From NCBI GenBank assembly GCA_050944855.1, contig JBMNRU010000004.1:97508-161507 (forward strand): 64,000 nucleotides of DNA. Reading direction: 5' to 3'. The position numbers and the translations under genes are program-made. The DNA is from Lactonifactor sp050944855 (GTDB lineage Bacteria; Bacillota; Clostridia; Lachnospirales; Lachnospiraceae). The notes beneath the pieces were generated by a model. The model searched no databases. It saw only the letters and a program-made list of their open reading frames with translations, and was not told where the DNA came from. Positions 1 to 9,546 of this stretch are shown here, in pieces (position 1 is the first letter of the stretch; every line of letters starts with the position of its first letter).

Positions 1-198
1 GCTGTTGATATACAGCTGAATGTCCTTACCCGGATCTTCTGATTCTAAGAATAAAAGCTGTGCGATTACCAAACCGGCAGTCACCTCATTCACTTCTTCT
101 CCCAGAAAAATAATTCTGTCTTTTAAAAGTCTGGAATAGATGTCGTAGTTTCTCTCTCCCCTGCTCGTCTGTTCAATGACATATGGTACTAAACTCAT
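1..198 (-). CDS. clpP: ClpP protease, N-terminal part (cut by window edge)
   Basis: This is the first 66 codons of the ATP-dependent Clp protease proteolytic subunit; the rest lies beyond base 1. The reading frame starts MSLVPYVIEQTSRGERNYDI, a typical ClpP N-terminus, and continues through the segment that forms the axial pore and the first part of the Clp fold (DRIIFLGEEVN). The start is supported by an AGGAGG sequence 9 bases upstream. It lies directly downstream of the trigger factor gene on the same strand, the usual tig-clpP(-clpX) order, so both are probably in one protein-quality-control operon. The catalytic Ser-His-Asp residues are outside the window. Confidence 0.95.
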   Translation of the reverse strand, partial: MSLVPYVIEQTSRGERNYDIYSRLLKDRIIFLGEEVNEVTAGLVIAQLLFLESEDPGKDIQLYINS

Positions 199-237
199 AT
201 TGAGAACTCCTCCTGTCTCTATTCTGAAATATATGGA

Positions 238-1545
238 TTACGCTTCTTCTTTTACTTCTTCCACTTCTACGGCTGCATCGGTAACAAGTACTACCGCTTC
301 CTGAACAGCCATATCCTGTTTCATCTGTGCTTTACCGGCTTCGCCAACGATTGCTTTGAACTGTTCCAGGTCTACTTTGTAGCCCTCAGCCAGCATCTTC
401 ATTTCTACTTCCAGTTTTTCATCAGATACTTCTATCTTCTCTAATTCAGCAACTTTTTCCAGAACCAGTCTGCTCTGAATTCTCTCAACAGCCTGTGGTT
501 TCATCTGCTCTCTGATCTGATTCATATCGATTCCTGTGAAACTCATGTACTGATCCAGAGAAATTCCCTGCTGCTGCATTCTCTGTGCAAAATCACTTAC
601 CATCTGGCCGATCTGTGTCTGGATCATTGGTTCAGGGATTTCCATCTCTGCACCTTCGATGATGGCTTTGATGACAGCGTCTTCTTTCTTGCCTTTTGCT
701 TCTGCTTCTTTCTTATCTACTAATTTCTTCTGAATGCTTTCTTTATATTCAGCCAGTGTATCAAACTCAGATACTTCCTGTGCAAATTCATCATCTAATT
801 CAGGCAGTTCTTTTACCTTGATATCTTTTACCGTACATTTAAATACTACCGGTTTGCCAGCCAGATCTTTTGCATGGTAATCTTCCGGGAAAGTAACATG
901 GATCTCAGTTTCTTTACCGATCTCAGCACCGATCAGCTGCTCTTCAAATCCCGGAATAAAAGTGTTGGATCCGATAATCAACGGATAATCTTCACCCTTT
1001 CCGCCTTCAAATGGTTCACCCTCATAATATCCGTCAAAATCTAAAGTAATCTGATCCTTATCCTGAACAGCTCTGTCATCCACAACGATCATTCTGGAAT
1101 TGTTATCCTGTTCTTTCTTCAGTTCAGCAGCAATCTCTTCTTCTGTTACTTCCACTTCCATCTTAGGAACTTCGATTCCCTTGTACTGTCCCAGAGTTAC
1201 TTCCGGTTTCAGAGCTACTTCTGCTGTGAAGATGAAAGATTTTCCTTTTTCGATCTGTACTACATCAATCTCCGGACGGGAAACGATCTCCAGACCACTT
1301 TCTTCTGCCGCTTTTTCATATGCTTCCGGAATCACTGCATTGGCTGCATCATCGTAAAAAATGCTTGCGCCGTACATCTTTTCAAGCATAGCACGGGGAG
1401 CTTTTCCTTTACGGAAGCCCGGGATATTCATCTTACCTTTATTTTTATGGTAAGCACTTTCCATTGCTTTTTCAAATTCTTCAGCAGAAACTTCAATTGT
1501 AAGTTTTGCCATGCTCTTTTCTAATTTTTCTACTTGTAAACTCAT
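238..1545 (-). CDS. tig: Trigger factor (ribosome-bound chaperone/PPIase)
   Basis: A 435-residue trigger factor that binds the ribosome exit tunnel and shields nascent chains in the cytoplasm. Residues 43-50 carry the ribosome-binding signature GFRKGKAP. The FKBP-type prolyl isomerase domain follows at about 150-245, with a helical C-terminal chaperone domain ending in an acidic tail. The open frame extends 24 codons further upstream, but the start at 1545 (MSLQVEKLEKS) is chosen because AAGGAGG lies just before it and it matches the family length. It is followed closely by clpP on the same strand. A TTGGCG/TATACT promoter-like pair lies upstream. Confidence 0.96.
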   Translation of the reverse strand: MSLQVEKLEKSMAKLTIEVSAEEFEKAMESAYHKNKGKMNIPGFRKGKAPRAMLEKMYGASIFYDDAANAVIPEAYEKAAEESGLEIVSRPEIDVVQIEKGKSFIFTAEVALKPEVTLGQYKGIEVPKMEVEVTEEEIAAELKKEQDNNSRMIVVDDRAVQDKDQITLDFDGYYEGEPFEGGKGEDYPLIIGSNTFIPGFEEQLIGAEIGKETEIHVTFPEDYHAKDLAGKPVVFKCTVKDIKVKELPELDDEFAQEVSEFDTLAEYKESIQKKLVDKKEAEAKGKKEDAVIKAIIEGAEMEIPEPMIQTQIGQMVSDFAQRMQQQGISLDQYMSFTGIDMNQIREQMKPQAVERIQSRLVLEKVAELEKIEVSDEKLEVEMKMLAEGYKVDLEQFKAIVGEAGKAQMKQDMAVQEAVVLVTDAAVEVEEVKEEA

Positions 1546-1643
1546 TACCTGTTTCCTCCTTAATTCTATGTGATTTGGAACAAAGTGCCTTTTACGAGAA
1601 CTCACTTTTCCATACACTTACCCATTCTTACAGTCATTAGATA

Positions 1644-1673
1644 AGTATAGCATAAAATCAAGTAAAACGCCAA
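1644..1673 (-). promoter_or_regulatory. Probable sigma-A promoter of tig
   Basis: Read on the minus strand, TTGGCG and TATACT are separated by 18 bases, about 100 bases before the tig start codon. The -10 is good and the -35 is moderate. No operator is visible. Confidence 0.5.
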
Positions 1674-1728
1674 CCTTTTTTCTTTTTTCCTTCTATTTTT
1701 TTATAAAACAGAAAACTTTTCTCTTCTA

Positions 1729-2277
1729 TCAGTTAAAAATAATAGAATCTTTAATATGATCAGCCGCTTCTTTGCCCTGCAGTACTTCAATCAATGCCAG
1801 ACCAAACAAAATAGCAGTTCCCATACCACGGCTCGTGATCACCTTTCCATCAATCATGACAGGATCCTGCAGCACCTCAGCGCCCTCCAGACAATCTTCA
1901 AATCCCGGATAGCACACTGCTTTCTTTCCTTTTAAAAGTCCCAGCTTTCCTAAAATACTGGGAGCCGCGCAAATCGCACCCAGGTACTTTCCCTGTTCCT
2001 GTGCTCTTTTTAAACAGGCATGCAGCTCGGTACACTCTGTCAGGTTCTTCGTGCCCACACCGCCGCCTGGAAGGATCAGCATCTGTGCTTCCTCCTCACG
2101 AAAATCTTTTAACGTACAGTCTGCTTTTACATGTATTTCATGACTGCCGACCACCATGAGCCCGTCAAGAATGGAAACCATCTCTACATCAATACCTGCC
2201 CGGCGCATCAGATCCACCACAGTCAGTCCTTCAATCTCTTCAAATCCATCTGCTAAAAACACACTTGCTTTTGCCAT
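1729..2277 (-). CDS. DJ-1/PfpI family protein (YajL-like)
   Basis: A 182-residue single-domain protein of the DJ-1/ThiJ branch. Members act as glyoxalases, deglycases or oxidative-stress chaperones in the cytosol. The nucleophile elbow is visible as GAICAAPSILG with Cys103, and the acidic partner is in the N-terminal GFEEIE motif (Glu14-Glu15). The signature ILPGGGVG around 68-75 is also present. Length and motif order match bacterial DJ-1 proteins of the thiazole-biosynthesis-like clade. It stands alone between tig and a divergent two-component pair, so context does not refine the substrate. Confidence 0.9.
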   Translation of the reverse strand: MAKASVFLADGFEEIEGLTVVDLMRRAGIDVEMVSILDGLMVVGSHEIHVKADCTLKDFREEEAQMLILPGGGVGTKNLTECTELHACLKRAQEQGKYLGAICAAPSILGKLGLLKGKKAVCYPGFEDCLEGAEVLQDPVMIDGKVITSRGMGTAILFGLALIEVLQGKEAADHIKDSIIFN

Positions 2278-2357
2278 AATCTCTCTATCCTTTCTATACT
2301 GTTCCAGTCCATTTTACGATACAGTATAGCACCGGTATTTTTACATTTCAAGATGCT

Positions 2358-3059
2358 CTATGGATTCACCCAGTGAAATTCCGGGCAAAAACAATATCCC
2401 TTTCCCCATTCATTGGTCAGATAAGTAGGTACCGTCGGGTTTTTCTCAATTTTTTTTCGCAGATTGTGAATATGCACCTGCACGGTCCGCACATCCCCCA
2501 AACTGTCCCGACCCCATATCTTGGTATACAACTCGTGCGCTGTAAAATATTGATTGGGATTATTCATGAAAAAGGAAAGGATCCGCACCTCCATAATAGA
2601 AAGCGTGATCAATTCTTTGTCTTTCTGCAATGTATGCTGCTGCACATTCAAAACAAAATCTCCACATTTTAATACGATCTGTTTTTCCTCTTCCCGATCC
2701 ATTTTGATCCTGCGCAGATTGGCTTCAATTCTGGCCACCAGAACGTTCATATCAAAAGGTTTCACAAGGAAATCATCTCCGCCTCTCTGCAGCGCCTGCA
2801 CGATCGTCTCTGTATCATCCATACAACTGGTAAAGATAATCGGAATATTCTGCCCGGCACGCAGCAGCTGGCACAGATCAATCCCGTTAATATCCGGCAG
2901 CAAAATATCAAGGAGGATCACGTTAAAGTTTCCGGGTGGATAATTCAACGCCTGATCTCCATCCTGTGCCCAGGTAATATCATATCCTTTCTTTTCCAAA
3001 TGATATTTAACAATGCCGGCAATCAATTCATCATCTTCCACTAACAATATCCGAGTCAT
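2358..3059 (-). CDS. OmpR/PhoB-family response regulator
   Basis: A 233-residue response regulator. The receiver domain (1-120) has the acidic pair Glu9/Asp10, the phosphoacceptor Asp51 in LLDILLPD and the switch lysine Lys100 in VKPF. A winged-helix DNA-binding domain follows (about 130-226, with RTVQVHIHNLRKKI as recognition region). It is divergent from the sensor kinase at 3146, with only 86 bases between them, so the two are the likely cognate pair even though not co-transcribed. Target genes are unknown; the adjacent amino-acid ABC operon is one candidate, which is inference only. Confidence 0.93.
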   Translation of the reverse strand: MTRILLVEDDELIAGIVKYHLEKKGYDITWAQDGDQALNYPPGNFNVILLDILLPDINGIDLCQLLRAGQNIPIIFTSCMDDTETIVQALQRGGDDFLVKPFDMNVLVARIEANLRRIKMDREEEKQIVLKCGDFVLNVQQHTLQKDKELITLSIMEVRILSFFMNNPNQYFTAHELYTKIWGRDSLGDVRTVQVHIHNLRKKIEKNPTVPTYLTNEWGKGYCFCPEFHWVNP

Positions 3060-3081
3060 ATTTTTCTCCTTGTATTCTTAC

Positions 3082-3110
3082 TTGACAATCACATGTTCTG
3101 TTTCTATGAT
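3082..3110 (+). promoter_or_regulatory. Sigma-A promoter of the sensor kinase gene
   Basis: TTGACA and TATGAT are separated by 17 bases, 36 bases upstream of the kinase ATG at 3146. It is a near-consensus promoter that overlaps the leader of the divergent response-regulator gene. Confidence 0.75.
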
Positions 3111-3145
3111 AAACAAAAGACCTTTATTTTCGAAAGGACACACTT

Positions 3146-5017
3146 ATGAAAAACAAATTTTCCTATTTATTGATTCCCATGTTTATTATCCTCTTTTACG
3201 CGGCGGCTGTCTGGTACGGCAACTACAATATGATAACCCTGGACAATGGAGGAGCGGCTGTTCATTCTGCACATTCCTGCTATCATCTGTCCGGATCTTA
3301 TGATACTTCTGCCAATACCTACTATTACTCTGTCCAACTGCCCGCTTCCCACACCCGGGATCTGGAACTGGCCCTGGTAAATCCCGGTCCTTTTTCCATC
3401 GACATAAAAACGAAAACGGCGTCAGAGACAGTCTATTCTCACCCTTCCTCTGCACAAATACGGAACTATTTTGTCCGTATTCCTTTAACCAGTGAATATT
3501 ATGATGAAGAAGGAACAAGTCTGTCTTTTTCTATTCATTCCCCGTCGTTCATCACACCTTACTGCCTTTTGGGGAATTCGTCTTATTTTCAAAATTTTTC
3601 TAATATCCGGAATCTTTTGCGAGTCTTTCTGTTGGGAGAACTTTCTCTCTTACTATTATACAACTTGAATCTCTATCTTCACAAACGAAGCGAGACTTAT
3701 CTGAAATGCTTTTTTCTATATCTCTTAGTTCTGTTTTTATGGGAAGGCATCCTGCTGCTTCCCTTTGAACAATTTTCAGCACCGGCTGCACTGCTCACTT
3801 ATTTTTCAGATACCATTTATCTTCTTATTACCTGTATGTCTGCTCTGATCTGCTGGCAGCTCACTCAGGTTTCCCTCCCGTCACAGATAACAGACTTTCT
3901 CCGCTGGTACAGCCTGGTCGGAGCCTGTGTTTTTTTTCAGATTTTTAATATGCTGGGCTTCTCCATCATTTCCCAGTGCATCCGTCTGGCATACAGTCTC
4001 CTCGGCCTGTGGATTGTCCTGCACGCCTGTATGCAGAAAAAAGCCGGAGCGATACCGCTTCTTATAGGCTATAGCTGTTTTCTCCTGCAGCAGCCTTTTC
4101 CGGCAATCTATGCCTATCAGTACCTGACCGGAGACTTTATAATCTCTCTGCTCCAGGCATCCCATGCCTTTTTCGTTCCGTTGGCACTGTCCGGCATGAA
4201 TCTGGTGCTGACCCAATTTGCCCAGGCATTCACTGATGCCTCACAGGCCTATGATCAGCTTCAGAAACTCAATCAGACTCTGGATCAAAAAGTAACCGAA
4301 CGTACCCGGGAGATTATGACCCATCAGGAAGAAGAACGTTATATGATGCTGAACATCTTCCATGATCTGCGCAGCCCGCTCTTCATTATCAAAGAATATA
4401 TCAATCTGCTGGAAACAGATTACGATTCCGCCAAAGCGTTTATTCCTGCTTTAAAAGACCGTATTTCCTATCTCCACCAGCTGACAGAAGATCTTTTTCT
4501 GATTGCCAAACTGGAAAAAGAAACTGTCTTCTTTAACGAAGAATCCCTTTCTCTCCCTTCTCTGCTTTATCAGATATGCAAACCCTATCAGGTAGAATGC
4601 AGGTCCAAATCCATCACATTTAACCTGAATCAGAATGGAGAAAGCTACATCTGGGGAGATAAAACCCGTCTGAACCAGGCCTTTTCCAATCTGCTGGGGA
4701 ACGCGGTCACACACACGCCCTACCATGGTACGATTACGGTAACGTCCAGGATTACAAAAGAAACGAATACAGCAGTGATTACCTTTTTTAATACAGGTAT
4801 CGCCATCCCTAAAGAAAATCTGGACAAACTCTTTCTGCGATACTATAGTTATAACCGCACAGACGCCCACTCCCATACGGGTCTGGGACTCTCTATCGCC
4901 TATGAAATCATCCAGCACCATAATGGAACTATTATGGTAGACAGCCATGAAGAGTCCGGAACCACATTTACAGTAACCCTTCCTCTGCACACACCCGCAC
5001 AGAAGTATATCTCATAA
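3146..5017 (+). CDS. Membrane sensor histidine kinase with 7TM-type sensor
   Basis: A 623-residue kinase. An N-terminal membrane anchor (about 7-24) is followed by an extracytoplasmic domain of about 120 residues. A block of roughly seven hydrophobic segments (about 155-355) follows, resembling the 7TMR-DISM arrangement. A short coiled coil (about 365-398) leads to the dimerisation/H-box with His406 in NIFHDLRSPLF. The HATPase domain has an N-box near GNAVTH and the G-box GLGLSIAYE. The C-terminus lacks a receiver. It should sense an extracellular signal and phosphorylate the divergent OmpR-type regulator. The ligand cannot be deduced from sequence. Confidence 0.92.
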   Translation: MKNKFSYLLIPMFIILFYAAAVWYGNYNMITLDNGGAAVHSAHSCYHLSGSYDTSANTYYYSVQLPASHTRDLELALVNPGPFSIDIKTKTASETVYSHPSSAQIRNYFVRIPLTSEYYDEEGTSLSFSIHSPSFITPYCLLGNSSYFQNFSNIRNLLRVFLLGELSLLLLYNLNLYLHKRSETYLKCFFLYLLVLFLWEGILLLPFEQFSAPAALLTYFSDTIYLLITCMSALICWQLTQVSLPSQITDFLRWYSLVGACVFFQIFNMLGFSIISQCIRLAYSLLGLWIVLHACMQKKAGAIPLLIGYSCFLLQQPFPAIYAYQYLTGDFIISLLQASHAFFVPLALSGMNLVLTQFAQAFTDASQAYDQLQKLNQTLDQKVTERTREIMTHQEEERYMMLNIFHDLRSPLFIIKEYINLLETDYDSAKAFIPALKDRISYLHQLTEDLFLIAKLEKETVFFNEESLSLPSLLYQICKPYQVECRSKSITFNLNQNGESYIWGDKTRLNQAFSNLLGNAVTHTPYHGTITVTSRITKETNTAVITFFNTGIAIPKENLDKLFLRYYSYNRTDAHSHTGLGLSIAYEIIQHHNGTIMVDSHEESGTTFTVTLPLHTPAQKYIS

Positions 5018-5023
5018 AAAACA

Positions 5024-5767
5024 TTACATATTCCACCATTCTGACAGCTTATTTAAAAAGTAATGAAGTGCCTCCGTCTTAGGATGCTGAAAAACTTCAT
5101 TACTTTTCCCATATTCCATCAAATTGCCATCACAGAGAAACGCAACCTTTTCACATGCATATCTGGCAAACCCCATCTCATGTGTCACAATAATAAAATC
5201 CATACCTTCCTCCTGCAATTCATTCACAATATCCAGCACCTCTGTAGTGTACTCCGGGTCAAGCGCACTGGTAGGTTCATCCAGCAGAATAAACTTCGGC
5301 TTTGCTGCAATGGCACGGGCAATGGCAATTCTCTGTTGCTGCCCACTGGATAACGCTGCCGTTCTCTTATAACCGTCATCCCACATTCCAAAACGGTCCA
5401 GCAGCTCATATGCCCGTTCTGATGCCTCTTTTTCTGTAAAACCATGGACCTTTACCAGCGGCACAGTAATGTTCTGCATAGCCGTCATATGTTTGAAAAG
5501 CCCGCCCTGCTGAAAGACAAACCCAATCTGGCGGCGATATTTTAACAATTCCTGTTCATTCCGGTACAAAACCTCTTCCCCATCAATCCAAAGCTTTCCT
5601 CCCGAAGGTTCCAGCAATCCTCCAATCATACGCAGCAAGGTAGACTTGCCGCCACCGGAAGGACCAATAATTGCCAGAGTGTGTACCTGGTCTTCAAAAG
5701 TAATCTCTTTTATAATCTGTTTACTTTTATCAAACTGTTTTGAAAGCTGTTCAAATCTAATTTGCAT
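5024..5767 (-). CDS. Polar amino-acid ABC transporter ATPase
   Basis: A 247-residue GlnQ/HisP-type ATPase. The Walker A is GPSGGGKST, the signature motif is LSSGQQQRIAIARA (Ser instead of the usual first Gly), and the Walker B is FILLDEPTSALD, followed by a His switch in THEMGF. The frame opens two codons earlier with TTG, but ATG at 5767 is preferred because AAGAGG lies 7 bases before it. It overlaps the end of the permease gene by 11 bases, so the genes order solute-binding protein, permease, ATPase in one minus-strand operon. Substrate is probably a polar amino acid; which one is not determinable. Confidence 0.93.
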   Translation of the reverse strand: MQIRFEQLSKQFDKSKQIIKEITFEDQVHTLAIIGPSGGGKSTLLRMIGGLLEPSGGKLWIDGEEVLYRNEQELLKYRRQIGFVFQQGGLFKHMTAMQNITVPLVKVHGFTEKEASERAYELLDRFGMWDDGYKRTAALSSGQQQRIAIARAIAAKPKFILLDEPTSALDPEYTTEVLDIVNELQEEGMDFIIVTHEMGFARYACEKVAFLCDGNLMEYGKSNEVFQHPKTEALHYFLNKLSEWWNM

Positions 5768-6542
5768 AATCAAACCTCTTTTCCAGCTTTTTACTTACAA
5801 AGGTGACTGGAAGAGTCATCACTAAATATAACGCTCCAAGAATTAAATAACATTCAAATAATCGATAGTTCGCAGAGCTAATTTCTTTCATCGTCTGTGT
5901 CAGCTCAATCACTGCAATCATGGACAACAGGGAAGAGTCCTTAATGATAGAAGCAAACTGCCCGGTCAGCGCCGGAAGTGCTCCCACAATTACCTGGGGC
6001 AGAATTACGTACACAACTCTCTGTCTTCTTGTAAAACCAACTGCCCTGGCCGCCTCCAGCTGAGACTCATCCAGCGTCAGTAAGCTTCCTCTGATAATCT
6101 CAGCAATATAAGCGCCTTCAAACAAAGACAGAATAAGGACTCCCGCCACATAACGATTTTCTATGCCCCACGCAGTCCCTATAATGTAATAAAACAGATA
6201 AATCTGCATAATGAGCGGAGTCCCTCTCATAAACGTCACATAAAACACACAGCAATAGCGCACGAACAGAAGTCGTGATCTCTGACCTACAACACTGACC
6301 ATACCAATAATAAGGCTCAGTAAAAAACTGCAGACACTAATTCCTACTGTGATCAGAAATCCTCTTCCAATCCTGCTTTTCAGTTGTCCCAAAAAGGAAA
6401 AATCAAAAGTAATATCTAACATAGCGAGAGACAGCCAGAATACCCCGGCAATGACAACCGCCATCATCAACACATGAAACAGCATCACAACAGGTCTTGT
6501 CTCTCTCCCCGACTCTTTCATAAATAAATCTTTCTTTTTCAT
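5757..6542 (-). CDS. Polar amino-acid ABC transporter permease
   Basis: A 261-residue membrane permease of the HisM/GlnP family. A hydrophobic N-terminal anchor (about 18-44) is followed by the MetI-like domain with five segments. The cytoplasmic EAA loop is visible as ESQLEAARAVGFTRRQRVVY at about 157-176; it contacts the ATPase. Genes overlap on both sides (4 bases with the binding protein, 11 with the ATPase), indicating translational coupling. The unusually long N-terminal extension is seen in some Firmicute members. Confidence 0.93.
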   Translation of the reverse strand: MKKKDLFMKESGRETRPVVMLFHVLMMAVVIAGVFWLSLAMLDITFDFSFLGQLKSRIGRGFLITVGISVCSFLLSLIIGMVSVVGQRSRLLFVRYCCVFYVTFMRGTPLIMQIYLFYYIIGTAWGIENRYVAGVLILSLFEGAYIAEIIRGSLLTLDESQLEAARAVGFTRRQRVVYVILPQVIVGALPALTGQFASIIKDSSLLSMIAVIELTQTMKEISSANYRLFECYLILGALYLVMTLPVTFVSKKLEKRFDYAN

Positions 6543-7363
6543 TCTGTCTCTTCCTGCTTCACATCAAAAAACCATTGAAACCCAAACTCCTCAAATGCCT
6601 GCTTCTCCTCGGACAGGTAACGCTCCGTCAGTTCATCAAACTCTCCATTCTCACGACAGCTGTCGATAAAAGCGTTCACCTGTTCCAACAGCTTTGTATT
6701 CCCCTTTTTTACTGCCATACCCCAGTAGTCTACCTCCTGGAAGGGAATAAACACCGGTGTGGTGGTATCCTTATGTTTTTGCCAGCTATAGTAAATGCTC
6801 AACTGATCATAAATAAAACCATCCGCTTTTCCCTGGGCCACTTCTGTTATACAACTGCTCTCATTGGAAAGCACAATCAGTTCCACATTAGGAAGATAAT
6901 TCTGCGCATACAAATGACCGGTAGTTCCGGCTTTCACTGCTATCCTTTTCCCCGCCTGATTCAGATCTTCCACAGAGCTAATCTGAGACTCTGTATAAGT
7001 CAACAGAGCCAATAAAGAATTCGCATAGGGTTTGGAAAAGTCTACCTGCTGCGCCCGCTCCTCCGTAATTGTAAGAGAAGAAATCACCACGTCAGCTTTT
7101 CCTGTCTGCAAAGACGGTATCAGGCCGTCCCAGGCAGTATTTTCAATCCGGACCGGTCTGCCCAGATATTCTCCCAACGCTTTTGCTATCTCTACTCCGA
7201 CTCCGGAAGGATTCCCCTGCTCATCTTTTGTCTCAAAAGGGGGATAAACCAGCTCCATTGCTACAATCAGATCATCGCCTGTGCCCTTTTCTTTTCTGCC
7301 ACAGCCGATCAGCAGACCAAAAAACAATATCACTACTGCTGCCAGATACCATTTTGTTCTCAT
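6539..7363 (-). CDS. Amino-acid ABC transporter solute-binding lipoprotein
   Basis: A 274-residue type-3 periplasmic-binding-like protein anchored outside the membrane. It has a lipoprotein signal peptide with lipobox LLIGC and Cys about 21 residues from the start. The ligand-binding fold follows with typical segments such as the conserved TITEERAQQVDFSKPY. The open frame extends 25 codons upstream of the true start; ATG at 7363 is preferred because AAGGAG lies 7 bases before it and only this start gives a signal peptide. It is the first gene of the three-gene transporter operon. A TATAAT-like -10 lies at 7410-7415 on the minus strand. Confidence 0.93.
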   Translation of the reverse strand: MRTKWYLAAVVILFFGLLIGCGRKEKGTGDDLIVAMELVYPPFETKDEQGNPSGVGVEIAKALGEYLGRPVRIENTAWDGLIPSLQTGKADVVISSLTITEERAQQVDFSKPYANSLLALLTYTESQISSVEDLNQAGKRIAVKAGTTGHLYAQNYLPNVELIVLSNESSCITEVAQGKADGFIYDQLSIYYSWQKHKDTTTPVFIPFQEVDYWGMAVKKGNTKLLEQVNAFIDSCRENGEFDELTERYLSEEKQAFEEFGFQWFFDVKQEETE

Positions 7364-7429
7364 ATGATTCTCCTTTTCCCCCACTATAAACCGTAATTCC
7401 TTATTTTTTATTATAGCATAAAAATAAAG

Positions 7430-7463
7430 AAAGTGCACCCTGCAACAAGGCAGAATGCACTTT
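7430..7463 (-). terminator. Intrinsic terminator after the oxidoreductase operon
   Basis: Inverted repeat AAAGTGCA/TGCACTTT with an 18-base loop, followed on the minus strand by a T-rich stretch. It closes the moeA-ferredoxin-oxidoreductase cluster 12 bases after the stop at 7475. Confidence 0.75.
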
Positions 7464-7474
7464 TATGGAGACAT

Positions 7475-9529
7475 TTATGAGATTTTTTCAACTTTAACTT
7501 TGATGGATTTTAAATTAGGGAATGCGGAAATAGGATCTATCTCATCATCATATGTAATTTCATTGATATTTTCCATTACAAATCCATGTGTTGCATGCAT
7601 AGATCCCGGATAAATTGCGCTCGCATCCAATACTTTTGCATAAGATTCCACACTGCCGATCCTGGAGGTGATTCGAATCTTATCTCCGTCCTGAATTCCT
7701 AATTTTGCGGCATCTTCCGGATGCATCTCCACACTTCCCCGCGGCTCTGCTTTCTGAAGCTGCGGAACATTACGATACCTTCCATGGAAAAACTTCTGTT
7801 TTCTGGCTCCGGTCATCAGCAGATAAGGATATTCCGGTTCCGGATTCGCGATATAATCCGGTTCCATATAGACAGGAATTCCTTCAAATCCCAGATCTTC
7901 CAGATACTGCGAATAAAATTCAACCTTACCGGTAGGCGTATTAAACGCCGGTCTGCCTTCTGCAACATTTTTCACATGCTTTTCATAAACATACGGACGG
8001 TAAACAAATCCACTTGGATTTGTCTTCAAATCTGCTACCGTATATCCGGTTGGTTCCAGAATCCACTCCGTCAGCTCATGATCGTCCTTCCATGGGAAGT
8101 ATTCGCCCGCTCCCATTCGTTCCGCAAGACCTTTAAAGAATTCATATTCTGTCTGCAAACCGTAATCCACACATTTCTGAGTGATAAAGGCTGCCTGCTT
8201 TGCACCATTGGTCCATAATTCTTCTCTTTCCAGGTAAGAAGCCGCCGGAATTACATAATCAGCCAGCTGCGCGGTTTCTGTCAGGAACAGATCTTTTACT
8301 ACTAACAAATCCAGTTTTTCAAATGCACGTTTTACTTTATTACAATTTGCATTGGTAAGAACCGGATTCGCCGCTGACAATACCAGACCCTTGAATGGAT
8401 ATGGCTCACCTGACAAAATCTGATCCATCAGCATCAGGGTATGGCACTCATGTCTCTTCGCGTATACTACTGGATGTTCTTTGGCACCGATGGGATGCAG
8501 AGCTTCCAGATCCATTTCCCCATATAAGGTCAGATCTCTCTGGCCCAGTCCCTGAGGCGTCAGCATACCGCCTTTCCGGTCGATTGCGCCGCTTAACGCA
8601 TCAATAATGGTCATCGTACGGATACTGTTTACGCCATTGACCTGATGTTCCAGGCCAGTACCCGGCCAACTACATACATACGGTCTGGCCCAGTCCAGCA
8701 TATCTCCTATTTTCTTAATATCTTCCGGCGCTACTCCGGTGATCTCATGTACCTTTTCTCTCGTAAACGCTTTGGCATATTCTACGACTTTATCGTAACC
8801 AACTGTATAATTATCTACAAACTCATGGTCAATGATATCGCGTTCTATCATTTCATGAATAATGCCCCATGCCAGCGCGCCGTCTGTACCCGGGCGAATC
8901 AGCAGGAATAAATCTGCCTGTCTCGCCACCTCTGTATATCTGGTATCAATGGCAATCAATTTGGCGCCTTTGTCCCTTCCTTTGTTAATCTGCTGCATCC
9001 AGAAGGAATGGGAAACTGGAGGATTCGTTCCCCAATGGAATGACAGCTTCGTATTTTCATAATCCGCCTGGGGCCAGAGGCCATATACCAGATTAAAGGA
9101 AAGGTAACGGCTTGCAAAACACTGTGTATCGTTGGAAAAATAATTAGGAGATCCCACAGAATAGATAAATCTTCTCGCCAGCTCTTCCTGCTGGGCAAAG
9201 TCAATTCCTTCTCCCTTCCACACACCAATCGCATTCTTTCCGTAATCTTCCTGTATCTGCAGCAGTTTTTCTGCTATTTCATCCATCGCCTGTTCCAGTT
9301 CTATCTCTACGAAACCATTTTCCGTCTTTTTCAAAGGCTTATACAGACGGTCCGGATGATTCAGCCAGGTAGGTGCAGAGCTGCCTTTTATACAGATTCT
9401 GCCTTTGTTGAGGATATTATCTTTATTTCCTCTTACCTCAACTACCTTATTATCCTTTACATGTACATCTATCCCGCAAAGTGTTCCGCACATTCTGCAG
9501 GTAGTCTTAAAAATTTTTTCTCCTGCCAT
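7475..9529 (-). CDS. Molybdopterin oxidoreductase, catalytic subunit
   Basis: A 684-residue member of the DMSO-reductase/formate-dehydrogenase superfamily, binding a bis-MGD cofactor and one [4Fe-4S] cluster. The N-terminal cluster ligands are Cys11, Cys14, Cys18 and Cys46. Cys138 in NDTQCFASR lies where many family members place the metal-ligating residue. The C-terminal dinucleotide-binding domain includes the MTGARKQKFFHGRYRN region. There is no twin-arginine signal, so the enzyme is probably cytoplasmic. It lies directly downstream of a four-cluster ferredoxin subunit and moeA. The substrate is unknown; the family also includes acetylene-hydratase-like and thiosulfate/formate enzymes. Confidence 0.88.
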   Translation of the reverse strand: MAGEKIFKTTCRMCGTLCGIDVHVKDNKVVEVRGNKDNILNKGRICIKGSSAPTWLNHPDRLYKPLKKTENGFVEIELEQAMDEIAEKLLQIQEDYGKNAIGVWKGEGIDFAQQEELARRFIYSVGSPNYFSNDTQCFASRYLSFNLVYGLWPQADYENTKLSFHWGTNPPVSHSFWMQQINKGRDKGAKLIAIDTRYTEVARQADLFLLIRPGTDGALAWGIIHEMIERDIIDHEFVDNYTVGYDKVVEYAKAFTREKVHEITGVAPEDIKKIGDMLDWARPYVCSWPGTGLEHQVNGVNSIRTMTIIDALSGAIDRKGGMLTPQGLGQRDLTLYGEMDLEALHPIGAKEHPVVYAKRHECHTLMLMDQILSGEPYPFKGLVLSAANPVLTNANCNKVKRAFEKLDLLVVKDLFLTETAQLADYVIPAASYLEREELWTNGAKQAAFITQKCVDYGLQTEYEFFKGLAERMGAGEYFPWKDDHELTEWILEPTGYTVADLKTNPSGFVYRPYVYEKHVKNVAEGRPAFNTPTGKVEFYSQYLEDLGFEGIPVYMEPDYIANPEPEYPYLLMTGARKQKFFHGRYRNVPQLQKAEPRGSVEMHPEDAAKLGIQDGDKIRITSRIGSVESYAKVLDASAIYPGSMHATHGFVMENINEITYDDEIDPISAFPNLKSIKVKVEKIS

Positions 9530-9546
9530 ATCTTTTCCTTTCTACA